A stretch of 45,273 bases of DNA from Pseudomonadota bacterium (GCA_005778355.1 SXON01000109.1:1-45273), one strand, 5' to 3'; counted from the stretch's first letter, positions 25,314 to 33,427 are shown. The notes: generated by a model not told the origin, from the letters alone. Translations and numbers: made by a program.

Positions 25314-26189
25314 TCAGCGGCTGCCGCAGTCGAGCGCCACTAGCGAGTAGGCGAGGTCGTCCCAGTTGGGTCCCTCGGTGAGCGTCGCGAGGCGGATCGA
25401 CTCCCCGCTCTCCGCGGACACCCGCCACAGCTCGGTGCCGGTCGACGCGAGAAAGCTGCGGTCGGCTGGGTCGTACTCGAGTCCCACCGACTGGAAGGGA
25501 ACCTGTGTCGGGACGAAACGCCGGGCGGCGCCGGTGGCGGTGTCGAGCACGAAGAGCTGTTGGCTGGCGCTGTCCACGCCGAAGAGTTCCCCTGCCACGC
25601 AATCGTAGGCCAACCCGCACAGCTCCACGTCGAAGCCGACGGGACCCACCACCGAGCCTGCGCCGGTGGCCTGGTCGAAGCGAACCAACTCGTCGCTCGT
25701 CCGGTCGAGGCCGAAGAGCTCGCCGCCGGGACCGAAGGTGATGCCGCACACGTCGCCGCGCCCCGTGGCGCCGACCACCTGCACGTCGCCCGTGCACGGA
25801 TCCACCAGCCACAGCTCGCCCACCCCGGACGCTGAGACAAACGCGATCCCGTCCGCGCGAAACGCCGAGGAGTTCAGGCTGGCCATGGGATCGTTCACCG
25901 ACGACAGGGGCGCGAGCATGCGCGCCGCGCCGGCGTCGAGGTCGATCTCGTAAGCCGAGAGCGATTCCGAGTCGAAGGACACGAGCGTCGAGCTCGAGTA
26001 GTCCTCGTGACACTCGGGCGCGTCGACGGTCCCTTCGCCCTGGTCGTCCGACTCCCCGGCCGCGGTGGCCGTGCTTGCGGAGTCCTGCCACGCGGTGTCT
26101 GCGGCCAAGGACAGCGCGGCGGGCTTGCTCGTGGCCACGACCTCGTAGTCCGAGCAGGCGAGGGCGAGGCAGGGGAGCCAGGGCCGCAT
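25314..26189 (-). CDS. Beta-propeller-like lipoprotein
   Basis: A 291-residue protein with signal MRPWLPCLALAC (Cys12) and a low-complexity Ala/Ser/Asp linker of about 50 residues. Repeated strands with the pattern (G)ELxxVDxxTG follow: GELWLVDPCTGDVQVVG, GELFGLDRTSDELVRFD, GELFGVDSASQQLFVLDTAT and TELWRVSAESGESIRLA. That regularity suggests a beta-propeller. No catalytic motif is visible. It resembles the lipoprotein at 10824-11780, and both probably bind a surface ligand or act structurally. Confidence 0.75.
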   Translation of the reverse strand: MRPWLPCLALACSDYEVVATSKPAALSLAADTAWQDSASTATAAGESDDQGEGTVDAPECHEDYSSSTLVSFDSESLSAYEIDLDAGAARMLAPLSSVNDPMASLNSSAFRADGIAFVSASGVGELWLVDPCTGDVQVVGATGRGDVCGITFGPGGELFGLDRTSDELVRFDQATGAGSVVGPVGFDVELCGLAYDCVAGELFGVDSASQQLFVLDTATGAARRFVPTQVPFQSVGLEYDPADRSFLASTGTELWRVSAESGESIRLATLTEGPNWDDLAYSLVALDCGSR

Positions 26190-26226
26190 GCCTCGTTATA
26201 CGGCAAGCGACCGACGGGGGGAAGTC

Positions 26227-27198
26227 TCAGCCTGCTGGTTCTTCCATCCACAACGCCGCCTCACCCCAGGGCGTGTGAACGGTCACGTCGCGACCCCCGA
26301 ACTCGCTCGGTGAGGTCGACAACCACAGGTCGACCAGCGCGCGCGCCACCGGGGGACCATCGGGACCGTCGTAGAGCACGGTGTCGGCGGGGACGGTGGG
26401 CGAGCCCGGGCCGCCGATGCCCCAGGTGCCCCAGCCGCCGCAACAACCGCAGGAAAACCACCCGCCCACCGCGTCGACGTCGATCTCGGCCTCGTCCACC
26501 CAGCCGATGGCCACGAGCATGCGGTCGTCGATGCGCACCCGTCGCCAGCCGTTCGCGCGCTGGAGCGTGGTGGCGGGCACCCAGCCGGTCCGTTCCCGTT
26601 CCCAGGCCCGCTCCGCCGTCTGGGCGAACATGGCGCCATCCCGGCGTTCATGCAGCGCCACGCCGCCTGGCAACCACAGGTCGGCGTCCCCGGCCTCGTC
26701 CAGGGGCGGCGAGGGCGTCCACACCTCGTCGATCTCGCCGGTAGGCATCCACCCGTCCACCCAGAGGTAGCGGCTGTAGTGCTCCACCCGCGTGAAGCGC
26801 GGCCCGAGGTCGGTCACCGTGGGCACGCTCCCCGCGGCGAGCCAGGCCCCGTTCTCGCTGGTGTCGAAGGGCCCGCTGCGGCCCTCGCCGTCGACCGAAC
26901 CGCGCACCCGCGCGCGCTCGGCCACCACCGGGACCATCGCCCCCCGCTCGATGTAGGCGAGGTAGCGCAGACCCCCCTCCTCCACGATCGAGCCAACCTC
27001 ATCGGAAGGGTCGAAGACGGCGAGGATCTCGGTGATGGCCTCCTTCGGCAGCTCGGTGGCCCCGAGGCGGGCGTAGCCGGGTCGCGACATCATCGAGCGT
27101 TGTTCGAAGTCCTCCTCCGGCGCCGAGAAGAGCACGGAGATGTCGGCCTCGTCGAAGAGGGCGGGGTCGTCCACGCAGGCGAGGAGGGGGAGGATCAT
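26227..27198 (-). CDS. Lipoprotein of unknown function with SH3-like strand repeats
   Basis: A 323-residue protein starting MILPLLAC (Cys8). The body has repeated segments where a Trp-containing strand follows a short acidic turn (RYLWVDGWMPTGEIDEVWTP, ERTGWVPATTLQRANGWRRV, MLVAIGWVDEAEIDVD). These resemble bacterial SH3-type domains. Near residue 250 is an unusual cluster FSCGCCGGWGTWGIGG. It lies downstream on the same strand as the caspase-like operon and the 70-residue gene, 42 bases after the latter's stop. Confidence 0.7.
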   Translation of the reverse strand: MILPLLACVDDPALFDEADISVLFSAPEEDFEQRSMMSRPGYARLGATELPKEAITEILAVFDPSDEVGSIVEEGGLRYLAYIERGAMVPVVAERARVRGSVDGEGRSGPFDTSENGAWLAAGSVPTVTDLGPRFTRVEHYSRYLWVDGWMPTGEIDEVWTPSPPLDEAGDADLWLPGGVALHERRDGAMFAQTAERAWERERTGWVPATTLQRANGWRRVRIDDRMLVAIGWVDEAEIDVDAVGGWFSCGCCGGWGTWGIGGPGSPTVPADTVLYDGPDGPPVARALVDLWLSTSPSEFGGRDVTVHTPWGEAALWMEEPAG

Positions 27199-27240
27199 GA
27201 GTGAGCTGACAACGGGTCGCCCACGGGGGTTCCCAGCGAC

Positions 27241-27453
27241 CTAGGTGGCGCTCCAGCGCTGCACCTGCACCACGGGCAGCTCGTCGCCGAGACCCGCCCC
27301 AAAGGAGTCGGCGAGCACGCCGGTCACCCGGGCGGCCAGCCCGTCCATCCGGGCAGGGAACTCCTCGCCCTCGAGCGCGTAGGTCTTCCCGGTGCCAGTG
27401 TCGCACAGGGTCCACTTGCCGTCGCGACGGCGCAGGGTGCCGGTGAGGTTCAT
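27241..27453 (-). CDS. 70-residue protein of unknown function
   Basis: A small soluble protein beginning MNLTGTLRRRDGKWTLCDTG and ending LPVVQVQRWSAT. Its alternating strands (KTYALEGEEF, ARVTGVLADSFG, VVQVQRW) look like a small beta-barrel or OB-like fold. It starts 9 bases after the caspase-like gene's stop, so it is probably in the same transcript. No family is recognised. Confidence 0.62.
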   Translation of the reverse strand: MNLTGTLRRRDGKWTLCDTGTGKTYALEGEEFPARMDGLAARVTGVLADSFGAGLGDELPVVQVQRWSAT

Positions 27454-27462
27454 GCGCGGAGC

Positions 27463-28941
27463 CTATCGGCGCAGGCCCACCAGCAGGGAGCCCTGCAGTG
27501 TGTAGCCGTGGTGAATCTCTCCGCGGTCGGCGTACCAGAGCCAGCCGCCCGAGGCGCCGAGCCGCGCCCAGAAGGGCCCCGGCGGCAAGGCGGTGAGCGA
27601 GAGCGTGGTCAGCGGCACGAGCGACGGCGCCAGGAGGTCGCGTCCTTGGATCAGCCAAGCTTGGAGGCCGAGACCGCCGCGCAGCTGCACCTGGCCGGGG
27701 AAGAACGCATGCTCAGCGACCAGCGAGCCGTGCAGCGTCGGCTCGGGCCAGCGCAAGGTTGACCCGCCCGTGGCCACCAGTTCCCATTCGCCCGGCAGGG
27801 CGCGGGGTAGGTCGATCTCGACGGTGCCGACCACGCCCGACGCGGGGCCCGCGGAGAGCGCGCCCGCGCCACCCGCGACGCGGATGTTGTCGCGACCAAC
27901 GATGCGTTCGACATCGACGCGGTCGCCCCGCGAGAGGTCCGCCGTCCCCCGCAGCACGGGACGACCGGTCGCGGGGTCGAGCACCTCCACCCGGTGCTGC
28001 CCCGGGTCCACCGCGAACTGCCCGGGGAAGCTGCCCTTGTCCTGTCCATCGATCCGCAGCGTGTGCCCGTCCAGACGCGGGCCGTAGCTCGCGACCGTCG
28101 CTGCCCCGTCCCTCGCGCGCCGACCGGACAGGACAATTGGGTCCTCGCCGAGCACGTCGGCCCTCGCCCAGGCGCGCTGGCGCCCCACGGTGAACTGGTA
28201 GGCCCCCGCCCGGGCAAACTCGTGGGCCTCGGTCGCGGTCACCGCCCCGTCGCCGTCGGCATCGCCGGCAGATAGGGCTTCGAGCAAGTACCAGGTGTAC
28301 ACGTCGTGACCAAGCTGGTCGGACTCCTGCGCGGTCTCCGCCATCCCGCTCGCGCCGATCACCACGGTGGCCTCCGAGACTGCCCGCAACGGGACGACGG
28401 CGCTTCCCTTGGTGCCCATCGCCAGCGCTGCCACCTCGTCGCTGAGCACACTCTTGCCTTGCCCCGAGTGACAGGTGGCGAAGATCACCAATCGGCGGCG
28501 AGAGGGCAAGGATTCTAGCCAGTCGAGCACCTCGGACTGGGCAAGTCCGGTGCGCGCCAGCTCGTGCACGCGGGTGTCGCTCAGGACGACATAGGGCGCG
28601 AGTTTGCCGCCGGCCACTCGCGCCAGGCTCCCGTGAGCCGAGAAGTACACCACCACCGTGTCGGCGGAGGAAACCGCGTTCGTCGCGACCTGCGCCATCG
28701 CCGCGCGCACCCCGGCGAGCGAGGTGTCCGGTCCCGTGGTGAGCGTCCAGATCTGGTCGAATGCCCCTCGCGCCGGGTCGGCCAGTGCGGCGGCGAGGGC
28801 GCGCGCGTCGTCGTCGGCGTAGCGCAGGTCGGGAAGCGCGGGGTCGTCCCAGCCTTCGGGGCCCACGAGGAGCGCGATCCTTCGGCCCCGGGCGAGTCCC
28901 TGGTCGAAGTGCACCGGCTGGGGGGCCAGCGGGGCGGCCAT
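27463..28941 (-). CDS. Caspase-like (peptidase C14) protein with C-terminal beta domains
   Basis: A caspase-fold cysteine protease. Counting from ATG 28941, the core spans about residues 18-265. RRIALLVGPEGWDDPALPDL is the first strand, RYADDDARALAAAL is typical of C14, VVVYFSAHGS carries catalytic His103, and VIFATCHSGQ carries catalytic Cys157. GDADGDGAVTATEA looks like an EF-hand or dockerin-type calcium loop. The rest (about 265-492) is PEGA-like strands and a probable C-terminal beta-barrel (WARLGASGGWLW, LQGSLLVGLRR). Starting at CTG 28965, which overlaps the anti-sigma stop as CTGA, adds a signal peptide ILALSLAMAA that the ATG form lacks. That start is biologically attractive but unproven. 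Confidence 0.87.
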   Translation of the reverse strand: MAAPLAPQPVHFDQGLARGRRIALLVGPEGWDDPALPDLRYADDDARALAAALADPARGAFDQIWTLTTGPDTSLAGVRAAMAQVATNAVSSADTVVVYFSAHGSLARVAGGKLAPYVVLSDTRVHELARTGLAQSEVLDWLESLPSRRRLVIFATCHSGQGKSVLSDEVAALAMGTKGSAVVPLRAVSEATVVIGASGMAETAQESDQLGHDVYTWYLLEALSAGDADGDGAVTATEAHEFARAGAYQFTVGRQRAWARADVLGEDPIVLSGRRARDGAATVASYGPRLDGHTLRIDGQDKGSFPGQFAVDPGQHRVEVLDPATGRPVLRGTADLSRGDRVDVERIVGRDNIRVAGGAGALSAGPASGVVGTVEIDLPRALPGEWELVATGGSTLRWPEPTLHGSLVAEHAFFPGQVQLRGGLGLQAWLIQGRDLLAPSLVPLTTLSLTALPPGPFWARLGASGGWLWYADRGEIHHGYTLQGSLLVGLRR

Positions 28942-28961
28942 CGCGAGCGACAGGGCGAGGA

Positions 28962-29642
28962 TCAGGGCGCCACCTGCAGGCTCAGGCTCGTCCAGCCCAC
29001 GGCGGGGTCACGCGGCCAGCCGGCCACGAGCGCCTCGTACGTGGTCGCCGTGGCCGACGCGGCCGCCACGACGGTGATGGTGCCCGACTGGTCGGACAGG
29101 GAGAACGCGCCATACTCGTGCTGGTCCGTCGAGCGCGGATCCTCGGGCCAGTAGAAGGGTACCCGGCGACCGCTCGCCTCCACGACGAAGGCCACGCGAA
29201 CGCTGTCGACGCGGGTGCTCAGGTCGACCACCAGCACCTCGTCACGGCGCACGGTGGCGCCGTCGGCCAGGGCCCGGCGTACTTCCACCCCCACGCCCGG
29301 TGTCTCCACGCCGGCGTGCGCGCTCATCGTGACGACCGGCGCACCGGCGCCCTTGTCCCGCCCGTCCGGCTGGGGGGCCACCCAGAAGAGCAGTGCCGCT
29401 GCCAGCGCCATTGCCGGTGCCCACAACCAGAGCCGTCGCCGGGGGGCTGGCTCGATGGCTGGCTCGATGGCAGGCACGACGGCCGCCTCGGCTTCCAGGA
29501 GCCGTGCCAGCGTGTCGTCATCGTAGAGCCGGGCGAACAGCGCGTGACATCCGGCGCAGTCGGACTCCAGGTGTGCCAGCCCCTCGATCGAGCGCCCTTC
29601 CACGAGCGCGCGGATCTGCTCGGCGTCAAGGTGGTCGTTCAC
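28962..29642 (-). CDS. Anti-sigma factor-like membrane protein
   Basis: A 226-residue protein starting at GTG 29642, overlapping the sigma gene's stop (GTGA). The N-terminus resembles a zinc-finger anti-sigma domain (LDAEQIRALVEG, then LAHLESDCAGCHALF), but His and first Cys are four residues apart, not the canonical three. One membrane helix (LWLWAPAMALAAALLFWVA) is followed by a periplasmic domain of about 120 residues (DEVLVVDLSTRVDSVRVAFVV, YGAFSLSDQSGTITVVAAA). It is expected to hold the upstream sigma factor inactive at the membrane until the periplasmic part senses a signal. Confidence 0.82.
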   Translation of the reverse strand: MNDHLDAEQIRALVEGRSIEGLAHLESDCAGCHALFARLYDDDTLARLLEAEAAVVPAIEPAIEPAPRRRLWLWAPAMALAAALLFWVAPQPDGRDKGAGAPVVTMSAHAGVETPGVGVEVRRALADGATVRRDEVLVVDLSTRVDSVRVAFVVEASGRRVPFYWPEDPRSTDQHEYGAFSLSDQSGTITVVAAASATATTYEALVAGWPRDPAVGWTSLSLQVAP

Positions 29643-30181
29643 GGCCAGCCTCGCGACAGGCGGCGCAGCGCCTCGGTGCGAGCCCACTGGCGGAAACGCA
29701 ACAGCCGCGTGGTGACCGCCGACACGCTCACGCCCATCGCCGCCGCGATCTCCGCGGTGGACTCGGGGGGATCGCCGTAGAAGCGCATCGCGGTCTCCTT
29801 GAGGGTGGTATCGCGACAGTCGGCGAGCACAGCCTCGGCCAGCGCGCGGGTGTCGGCGCCGGGCTCGGCGGCTGCCTCGTCGCGGGGAAGCTGCGCGAGC
29901 GCTTGCCCTTCCCGTTTCTCCTGCTCGATCCAGCGCAGGCAGCGTCGCCGGGCGATCACGCGCAGCCAGCCGCCGAAGGCCGCGCCGTCCTGCAGCTCCT
30001 CGAGGGCGGCGAAGGCGGCCACGAAGCTCTCTTGCACGAGGTCCTCCGCGGTGTCGGCCTCGCCCCGGCAGAAGGCGAGGCAGTAGGCGCGGATGGCGGG
30101 CGCGTGGGCCTCGAATAGCCGTCGCTGGGCCCGGGCATCGCCCCGGCGCGCGCGCTCGACGTCGAGGTGGACCGTGCTCAC
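29639..30181 (-). CDS. ECF-type RNA polymerase sigma factor
   Basis: A 180-residue sigma-70-family protein with only regions 2 and 4. Region 2 contains RRLFEAHAPAIRAYCLAFC, DTAEDLVQESFVAAFAAL and FGGWLRVIARRRCLRWIEQE. Region 4 contains LKETAMRFYGDPPESTAEIA and MGVSVSAVTTRLLRFRQWAR. The GTG at 30181 has GGGAGG just upstream. A TTG at 30217, directly behind the preceding gene's TAG, is the alternative. It is followed by its probable anti-sigma factor and a caspase-like gene. Its target promoters are unknown. Confidence 0.9.
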   Translation of the reverse strand: MSTVHLDVERARRGDARAQRRLFEAHAPAIRAYCLAFCRGEADTAEDLVQESFVAAFAALEELQDGAAFGGWLRVIARRRCLRWIEQEKREGQALAQLPRDEAAAEPGADTRALAEAVLADCRDTTLKETAMRFYGDPPESTAEIAAAMGVSVSAVTTRLLRFRQWARTEALRRLSRGWP

Positions 30182-30217
30182 GGCCTCCCGACTACTGCGG
30201 GCGGGGATCGCGGCCAA

Positions 30218-30640
30218 CTACATTCTGACCGATAGCCCCGCGCCCCACTCCCAGCCGAGTGGCCGCTCGGCGCTCATCACGGCGTCGGCGCGCACCGCGA
30301 GTCCGACGCCCCAGAAGGCGAGCCAGCTCCCGCGCAGGCCGGCGCGCCCGCGGAGGTAGGCGTCGTCGGGGTCGCCGAGGGGGTCGGCGAGCTCGGGCAC
30401 GAGCGCGAAGCCAAGCCGCGCCCAGCGACCGTCGAGCGGGTACACCGCGAGGCCGGCGCCGAGGCCATGGTGGCCGTCGGCGTGGATCCCGACCTCGCCG
30501 AGCACCGCTACGTGACGCACCACGCCATAGTCGGCGGCGAACTGCACGGCGGGCGTGGTCGCGTCGTCGGCGCCCGCAGTCAGCGTGCCGGTGGCACGGA
30601 AGGGCTCGGCGAGGGCGAGGGAACTGAGAAGCAGGATCAT
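30218..30640 (-). CDS. Small outer-membrane beta-barrel-like protein
   Basis: A 140-residue protein with a short signal peptide (MILLLSSLALAEPFRA). The mature chain alternates amphipathic strands and turns (TLTAGADDATTPAVQFAADY, HVAVLGEVGIHADGHHG, ARLGFALVPELADPLGD, AFWGVGLAVRADAV, GWEWGAGLSVRM). The end fits an outer-membrane barrel, which normally closes on an aromatic or hydrophobic residue. Its ATG overlaps the Tat mini-gene's stop by ATGA. Confidence 0.7.
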   Translation of the reverse strand: MILLLSSLALAEPFRATGTLTAGADDATTPAVQFAADYGVVRHVAVLGEVGIHADGHHGLGAGLAVYPLDGRWARLGFALVPELADPLGDPDDAYLRGRAGLRGSWLAFWGVGLAVRADAVMSAERPLGWEWGAGLSVRM

Positions 30641-30831
30641 CGGTGCTCCGGAATGGCTGGGGACTTGAGGGCAAAAGCACAGAAACCGCCACCTGCCGGG
30701 GTTGCGCGGTAGTGGCGACAGAGGTGGTGAGGGCACGCGACACGAGGCGCCGCCAGTGGGGCGGCCTCGGCCGGGCCGGCGGCGAGCGCAACGGCGGCAC
30801 AGCCGAGGAACTGGCGACGGTCGAGCTTCAT
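30637..30831 (-). CDS. 64-residue Tat-signal protein with Cys/His cluster
   Basis: A mini-protein with a twin-arginine-like signal (MKLDRRQFLGCAAVALAAGP). The mature part of about 40 residues holds Cys33, His35, His36, Cys38, His40 and Cys51 (VACPHHLCRHYR, GGGFCAFAL). Tat export suggests it folds, and perhaps takes up a metal or cofactor, in the cytoplasm first. Overlaps of ATGA at both ends tie it to the CrtC-like lipoprotein and the barrel gene. No named family is known to me. Confidence 0.75.
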   Translation of the reverse strand: MKLDRRQFLGCAAVALAAGPAEAAPLAAPRVACPHHLCRHYRATPAGGGFCAFALKSPAIPEHR

Positions 30832-31982
30832 GGCGTTTGCTCGGTCTCGGCGCCCACCACCAGCGTCCACGGGACCAGGGGGCCCGCGTCCGGAGCGGGG
30901 GGCGGCGCGGCGGCCACCGCCGTTCCCGGGGGTGGGTCGGAGTGGAACAAGGCGCGGAACTCGGGGCGGTCGGGGCCGACTTGTTCCGCGAAGCCGAGCA
31001 CGTCCACGGGCTGCCCATCCACGGTTCCCGTCACACGCGCCGGGCCAGCCCAGATGGCCACCGGGAAGACCCACAGCTCGGCGTCGTCGCGCACCGCATC
31101 GAAGCGGAGGTCGATGTCCTCGGCTTGCAGGGTCCAAGCGACCGGCCAGCTCGCGCCGGAGCGGCGGCTTTCCCACGTGTCCTGTCGCGACAACTTCACG
31201 GTGGCGGGGTCGAGCTCCGTCCGCGTGCCATCGGCCTCGCTGATCCACGCGCGCGAGCCGGGCAGGCCGGTCATGCCGTCGCCAACGAGCCAGCCAACGG
31301 ACAGCGACCGTCCCCCGGGGAGGTTGGCGCTGAGCCACTCGAAGCCGTCGAGATCGGGGTCGTACATCCGTCCCCACTGGTGTTTCACGAAGCCCTCGCC
31401 CTCCACCCAGCGTGTTTCGCGGCCCTTCTTCCAGCGTCCCGACACCGCCATCGCCTCCTCCTGCTTCCATAGGTGTCGCGAGCCGGGCGGCATCTCCACG
31501 AGACCACCTTCGCCCGGGAGCGTGGCGGCGCGGGTGGGGTCGAGGCGGAGGTCGGCTTTGACCGGACCCGCATTCACCCGCAGCACCACGCTCTCGCCCT
31601 CCCGGCGGATGCGCCAGTCGCCATGGTAGAGGTCGAGCTCGTCTTCGGCGAGGAAACCAGCCGCGAAGAAGTCGGGGAAGTTCTCCCGGTCGGCCACCCA
31701 GGCCTCCTCCTCGGAGGCCAGCCGGACGTAGGCCGCGTGGAAGGGGTTGATCCCGAGTGGCACCGGCACGAAGCCCACGCGGTCGAGGTCGGTGCGTTGC
31801 ACCACGAAGCCTGCGAAGAGGTGGAGTGGTTCTCCGGTCTCGACGTCTGTCAGCTCGGCGTGGACGTGCCACCACTCCGTCTGCGCGGAATCGTGCGGGC
31901 CGTCGTCGTGGGGACCGACGGTGGCGCCGACGGGAATGGCCCGGAGGTCGTGGACGGCACAGGCGACAAGGGCGAGGATCAT
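30828..31982 (-). CDS. CrtC/AttH-like lipocalin-family lipoprotein
   Basis: A 384-residue protein with minimal lipobox signal MILALVAC (Cys8). SAQTEWWHVHAELTDVETGE is the hallmark start of the CrtC (carotenoid 1,2-hydratase)/AttH family. Paired lipocalin-like domains follow, with WVEGEGFVKHQWGRMYDPDLDGFEWLSANL, the family's central HQWG motif, and a second barrel to the end. CrtC adds water to carotenoid ends; AttH relatives act on other lipids. Coupling by ATGA to a carotenoid-desaturase-like gene favours a polyene or lipid substrate. A lipid-anchored, exported version is unusual for a carotenoid enzyme. Confidence 0.78.
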   Translation of the reverse strand: MILALVACAVHDLRAIPVGATVGPHDDGPHDSAQTEWWHVHAELTDVETGEPLHLFAGFVVQRTDLDRVGFVPVPLGINPFHAAYVRLASEEEAWVADRENFPDFFAAGFLAEDELDLYHGDWRIRREGESVVLRVNAGPVKADLRLDPTRAATLPGEGGLVEMPPGSRHLWKQEEAMAVSGRWKKGRETRWVEGEGFVKHQWGRMYDPDLDGFEWLSANLPGGRSLSVGWLVGDGMTGLPGSRAWISEADGTRTELDPATVKLSRQDTWESRRSGASWPVAWTLQAEDIDLRFDAVRDDAELWVFPVAIWAGPARVTGTVDGQPVDVLGFAEQVGPDRPEFRALFHSDPPPGTAVAAAPPPAPDAGPLVPWTLVVGAETEQTP

Positions 31983-33427
31983 GAGTTGGCTCCGAGGAAG
32001 TCAAGGCAGTGCTTCGCGGCGATACGCCCGCCACGAACGGCGTTCTCCATGCAAGGGAAGTCAAGCGGCGTGCGAATCCAGTCGCCGCCGAGGAAGAGTC
32101 CGGTCACCGGGGTCGTGGCCGTTGGCTTGTGGCGGAGCGATCCGGGCTCGGCGTTCCAGTAGCGTCGTGCCGACAGGCGGCTTCGCACCACGGTGAACTG
32201 CAAGACGCCCTCCCGATCGAAGCCTTCCCAGCCCGGGATTCGCCGGACGCTGGCGAGGCAACGCTCCAGAAGGGTCTCGTCGTCGTCTGTCTCGAAACCG
32301 GTCTCCTGTCCCACGAAGTGCAGCGCGGCGCCGAGCGAGGGGTCGTCGCGATACTCCGGGTACACGGCCTTGTTGTCCACCACGAAGCCGAGCGGGTTGC
32401 CGAGCCCGGCCACGACGGTGCGCGGCCCCCGGGTGACCGACGCTCGGTGCCAGGCGTGCAGCCCGAGCGGGGCCGCGGTGCTGAGCTTGGGGACGCCTGC
32501 GAGTTCCGGGATCGCGAGCAACGCCGGGGACATGATCTCGGCGAGCGCGGCCGGCGGGAGGGTGAGGATGGCGGCGTCGAAGTCCGTCCAGCGCTCCTCT
32601 GTCGCCGGGTCGGTGGGCACCACGCCCTCGAAGTAGGGTCGCTCTGGGGGATGCGGCATGGGCGGGGCAAGCCTGAGGGCGACGAGTCGCCCATCCTCCA
32701 CCTCGATCCCCGTGAGTTTCAGGTGACGCCGCACGAACCCGCCGAGTGACTCCACGCGCCGCGCCACCGGCTCCCACCAGATCTCGCTCATGCCCCCGGC
32801 GGGGAGCCGGTACTGCGAGGTGGTGTAGTCGCGACCCGCCACGGCGAGGGTCTTGAGCATGGTGTAGGCCGAGATCTCCCCGGGCCAGTTGAGCTGCGCC
32901 TCGCGCGAGCAGCGGAAGATCGCCGTCTGCATGAACTCGGGCGAGAGGCCGCGTTCGAGGCACCAGGCGCTGAGGCAGGTGTCGTCGAGCGACTCGGGCA
33001 CGCCACCGGCCAGCTCCGCGAGCCCCTGGACGAGCACGCCGAAGAAGTTGAGCTTCTCGGCGAGGCTCATGCCCGTGTACTTGAAGCCCTCGAAGATCAT
33101 CCGCAGGGGCCCATCCTCGAAGTGCAGGTGGTGGGCTCGCTGGTCGCGCGCCTCCCAGATGATGAAGCGGTAGTCGGGGTCGTAGGCGGTGCGTGCGAGG
33201 TCGACGCCCGAGCGTCGCAAGAGCGCCCGCATCTGGTCGTAGAAGCCCATCATCACGTGCTGGCCGTGCTCCACCACCCGGCCGTTCCGCCGGTCGCGCC
33301 AACTCGCCGCCTTGCCACCGAGGTGGTGGCCCATCGTGGCGAGCGTCACCCTCACGCCTTCGCTGGCCAGCCGCTCTGCGGCCGCCAGTCCTGCTGGCCC
33401 GCTCCCGATCACGACAACGTGGGACAT
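31979..33427 (-). CDS. FAD-dependent carotenoid desaturase-like oxidoreductase
   Basis: A 482-residue flavoprotein. The N-terminal dinucleotide fold is clear (VVVIGSGPAGLAAAERLASE, Gly8-x-Gly10-x-x-Gly13). HHLGGKAASWRDRRNG and VEHGQHVMMGFYDQM are typical of plant-type phytoene/zeta-carotene desaturases and HpnE-like enzymes. The C-terminal FAD motif is GLFLGGDWIRTPLDFPCMENAVRGGR. The likely reaction is desaturation or isomerisation of a polyene or squalene-type lipid; the exact substrate cannot be told. It opens the long overlapping operon that ends in the caspase-like gene. The AGGAG ribosome-binding site before the ATG can pair with upstream sequence (see hairpin). Confidence 0.87.
   Translation of the reverse strand: MSHVVVIGSGPAGLAAAERLASEGVRVTLATMGHHLGGKAASWRDRRNGRVVEHGQHVMMGFYDQMRALLRRSGVDLARTAYDPDYRFIIWEARDQRAHHLHFEDGPLRMIFEGFKYTGMSLAEKLNFFGVLVQGLAELAGGVPESLDDTCLSAWCLERGLSPEFMQTAIFRCSREAQLNWPGEISAYTMLKTLAVAGRDYTTSQYRLPAGGMSEIWWEPVARRVESLGGFVRRHLKLTGIEVEDGRLVALRLAPPMPHPPERPYFEGVVPTDPATEERWTDFDAAILTLPPAALAEIMSPALLAIPELAGVPKLSTAAPLGLHAWHRASVTRGPRTVVAGLGNPLGFVVDNKAVYPEYRDDPSLGAALHFVGQETGFETDDDETLLERCLASVRRIPGWEGFDREGVLQFTVVRSRLSARRYWNAEPGSLRHKPTATTPVTGLFLGGDWIRTPLDFPCMENAVRGGRIAAKHCLDFLGANS

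Noticed and set aside
29639-33427. Direct equivalent of the Myxococcus carQRS light-response locus
   Set aside because: ECF sigma, anti-sigma and carotenoid-type genes co-occur, but the anti-sigma has a zinc-finger-like N-terminus and one membrane helix, unlike the multi-pass CarR, and no CarS-like protein is seen.
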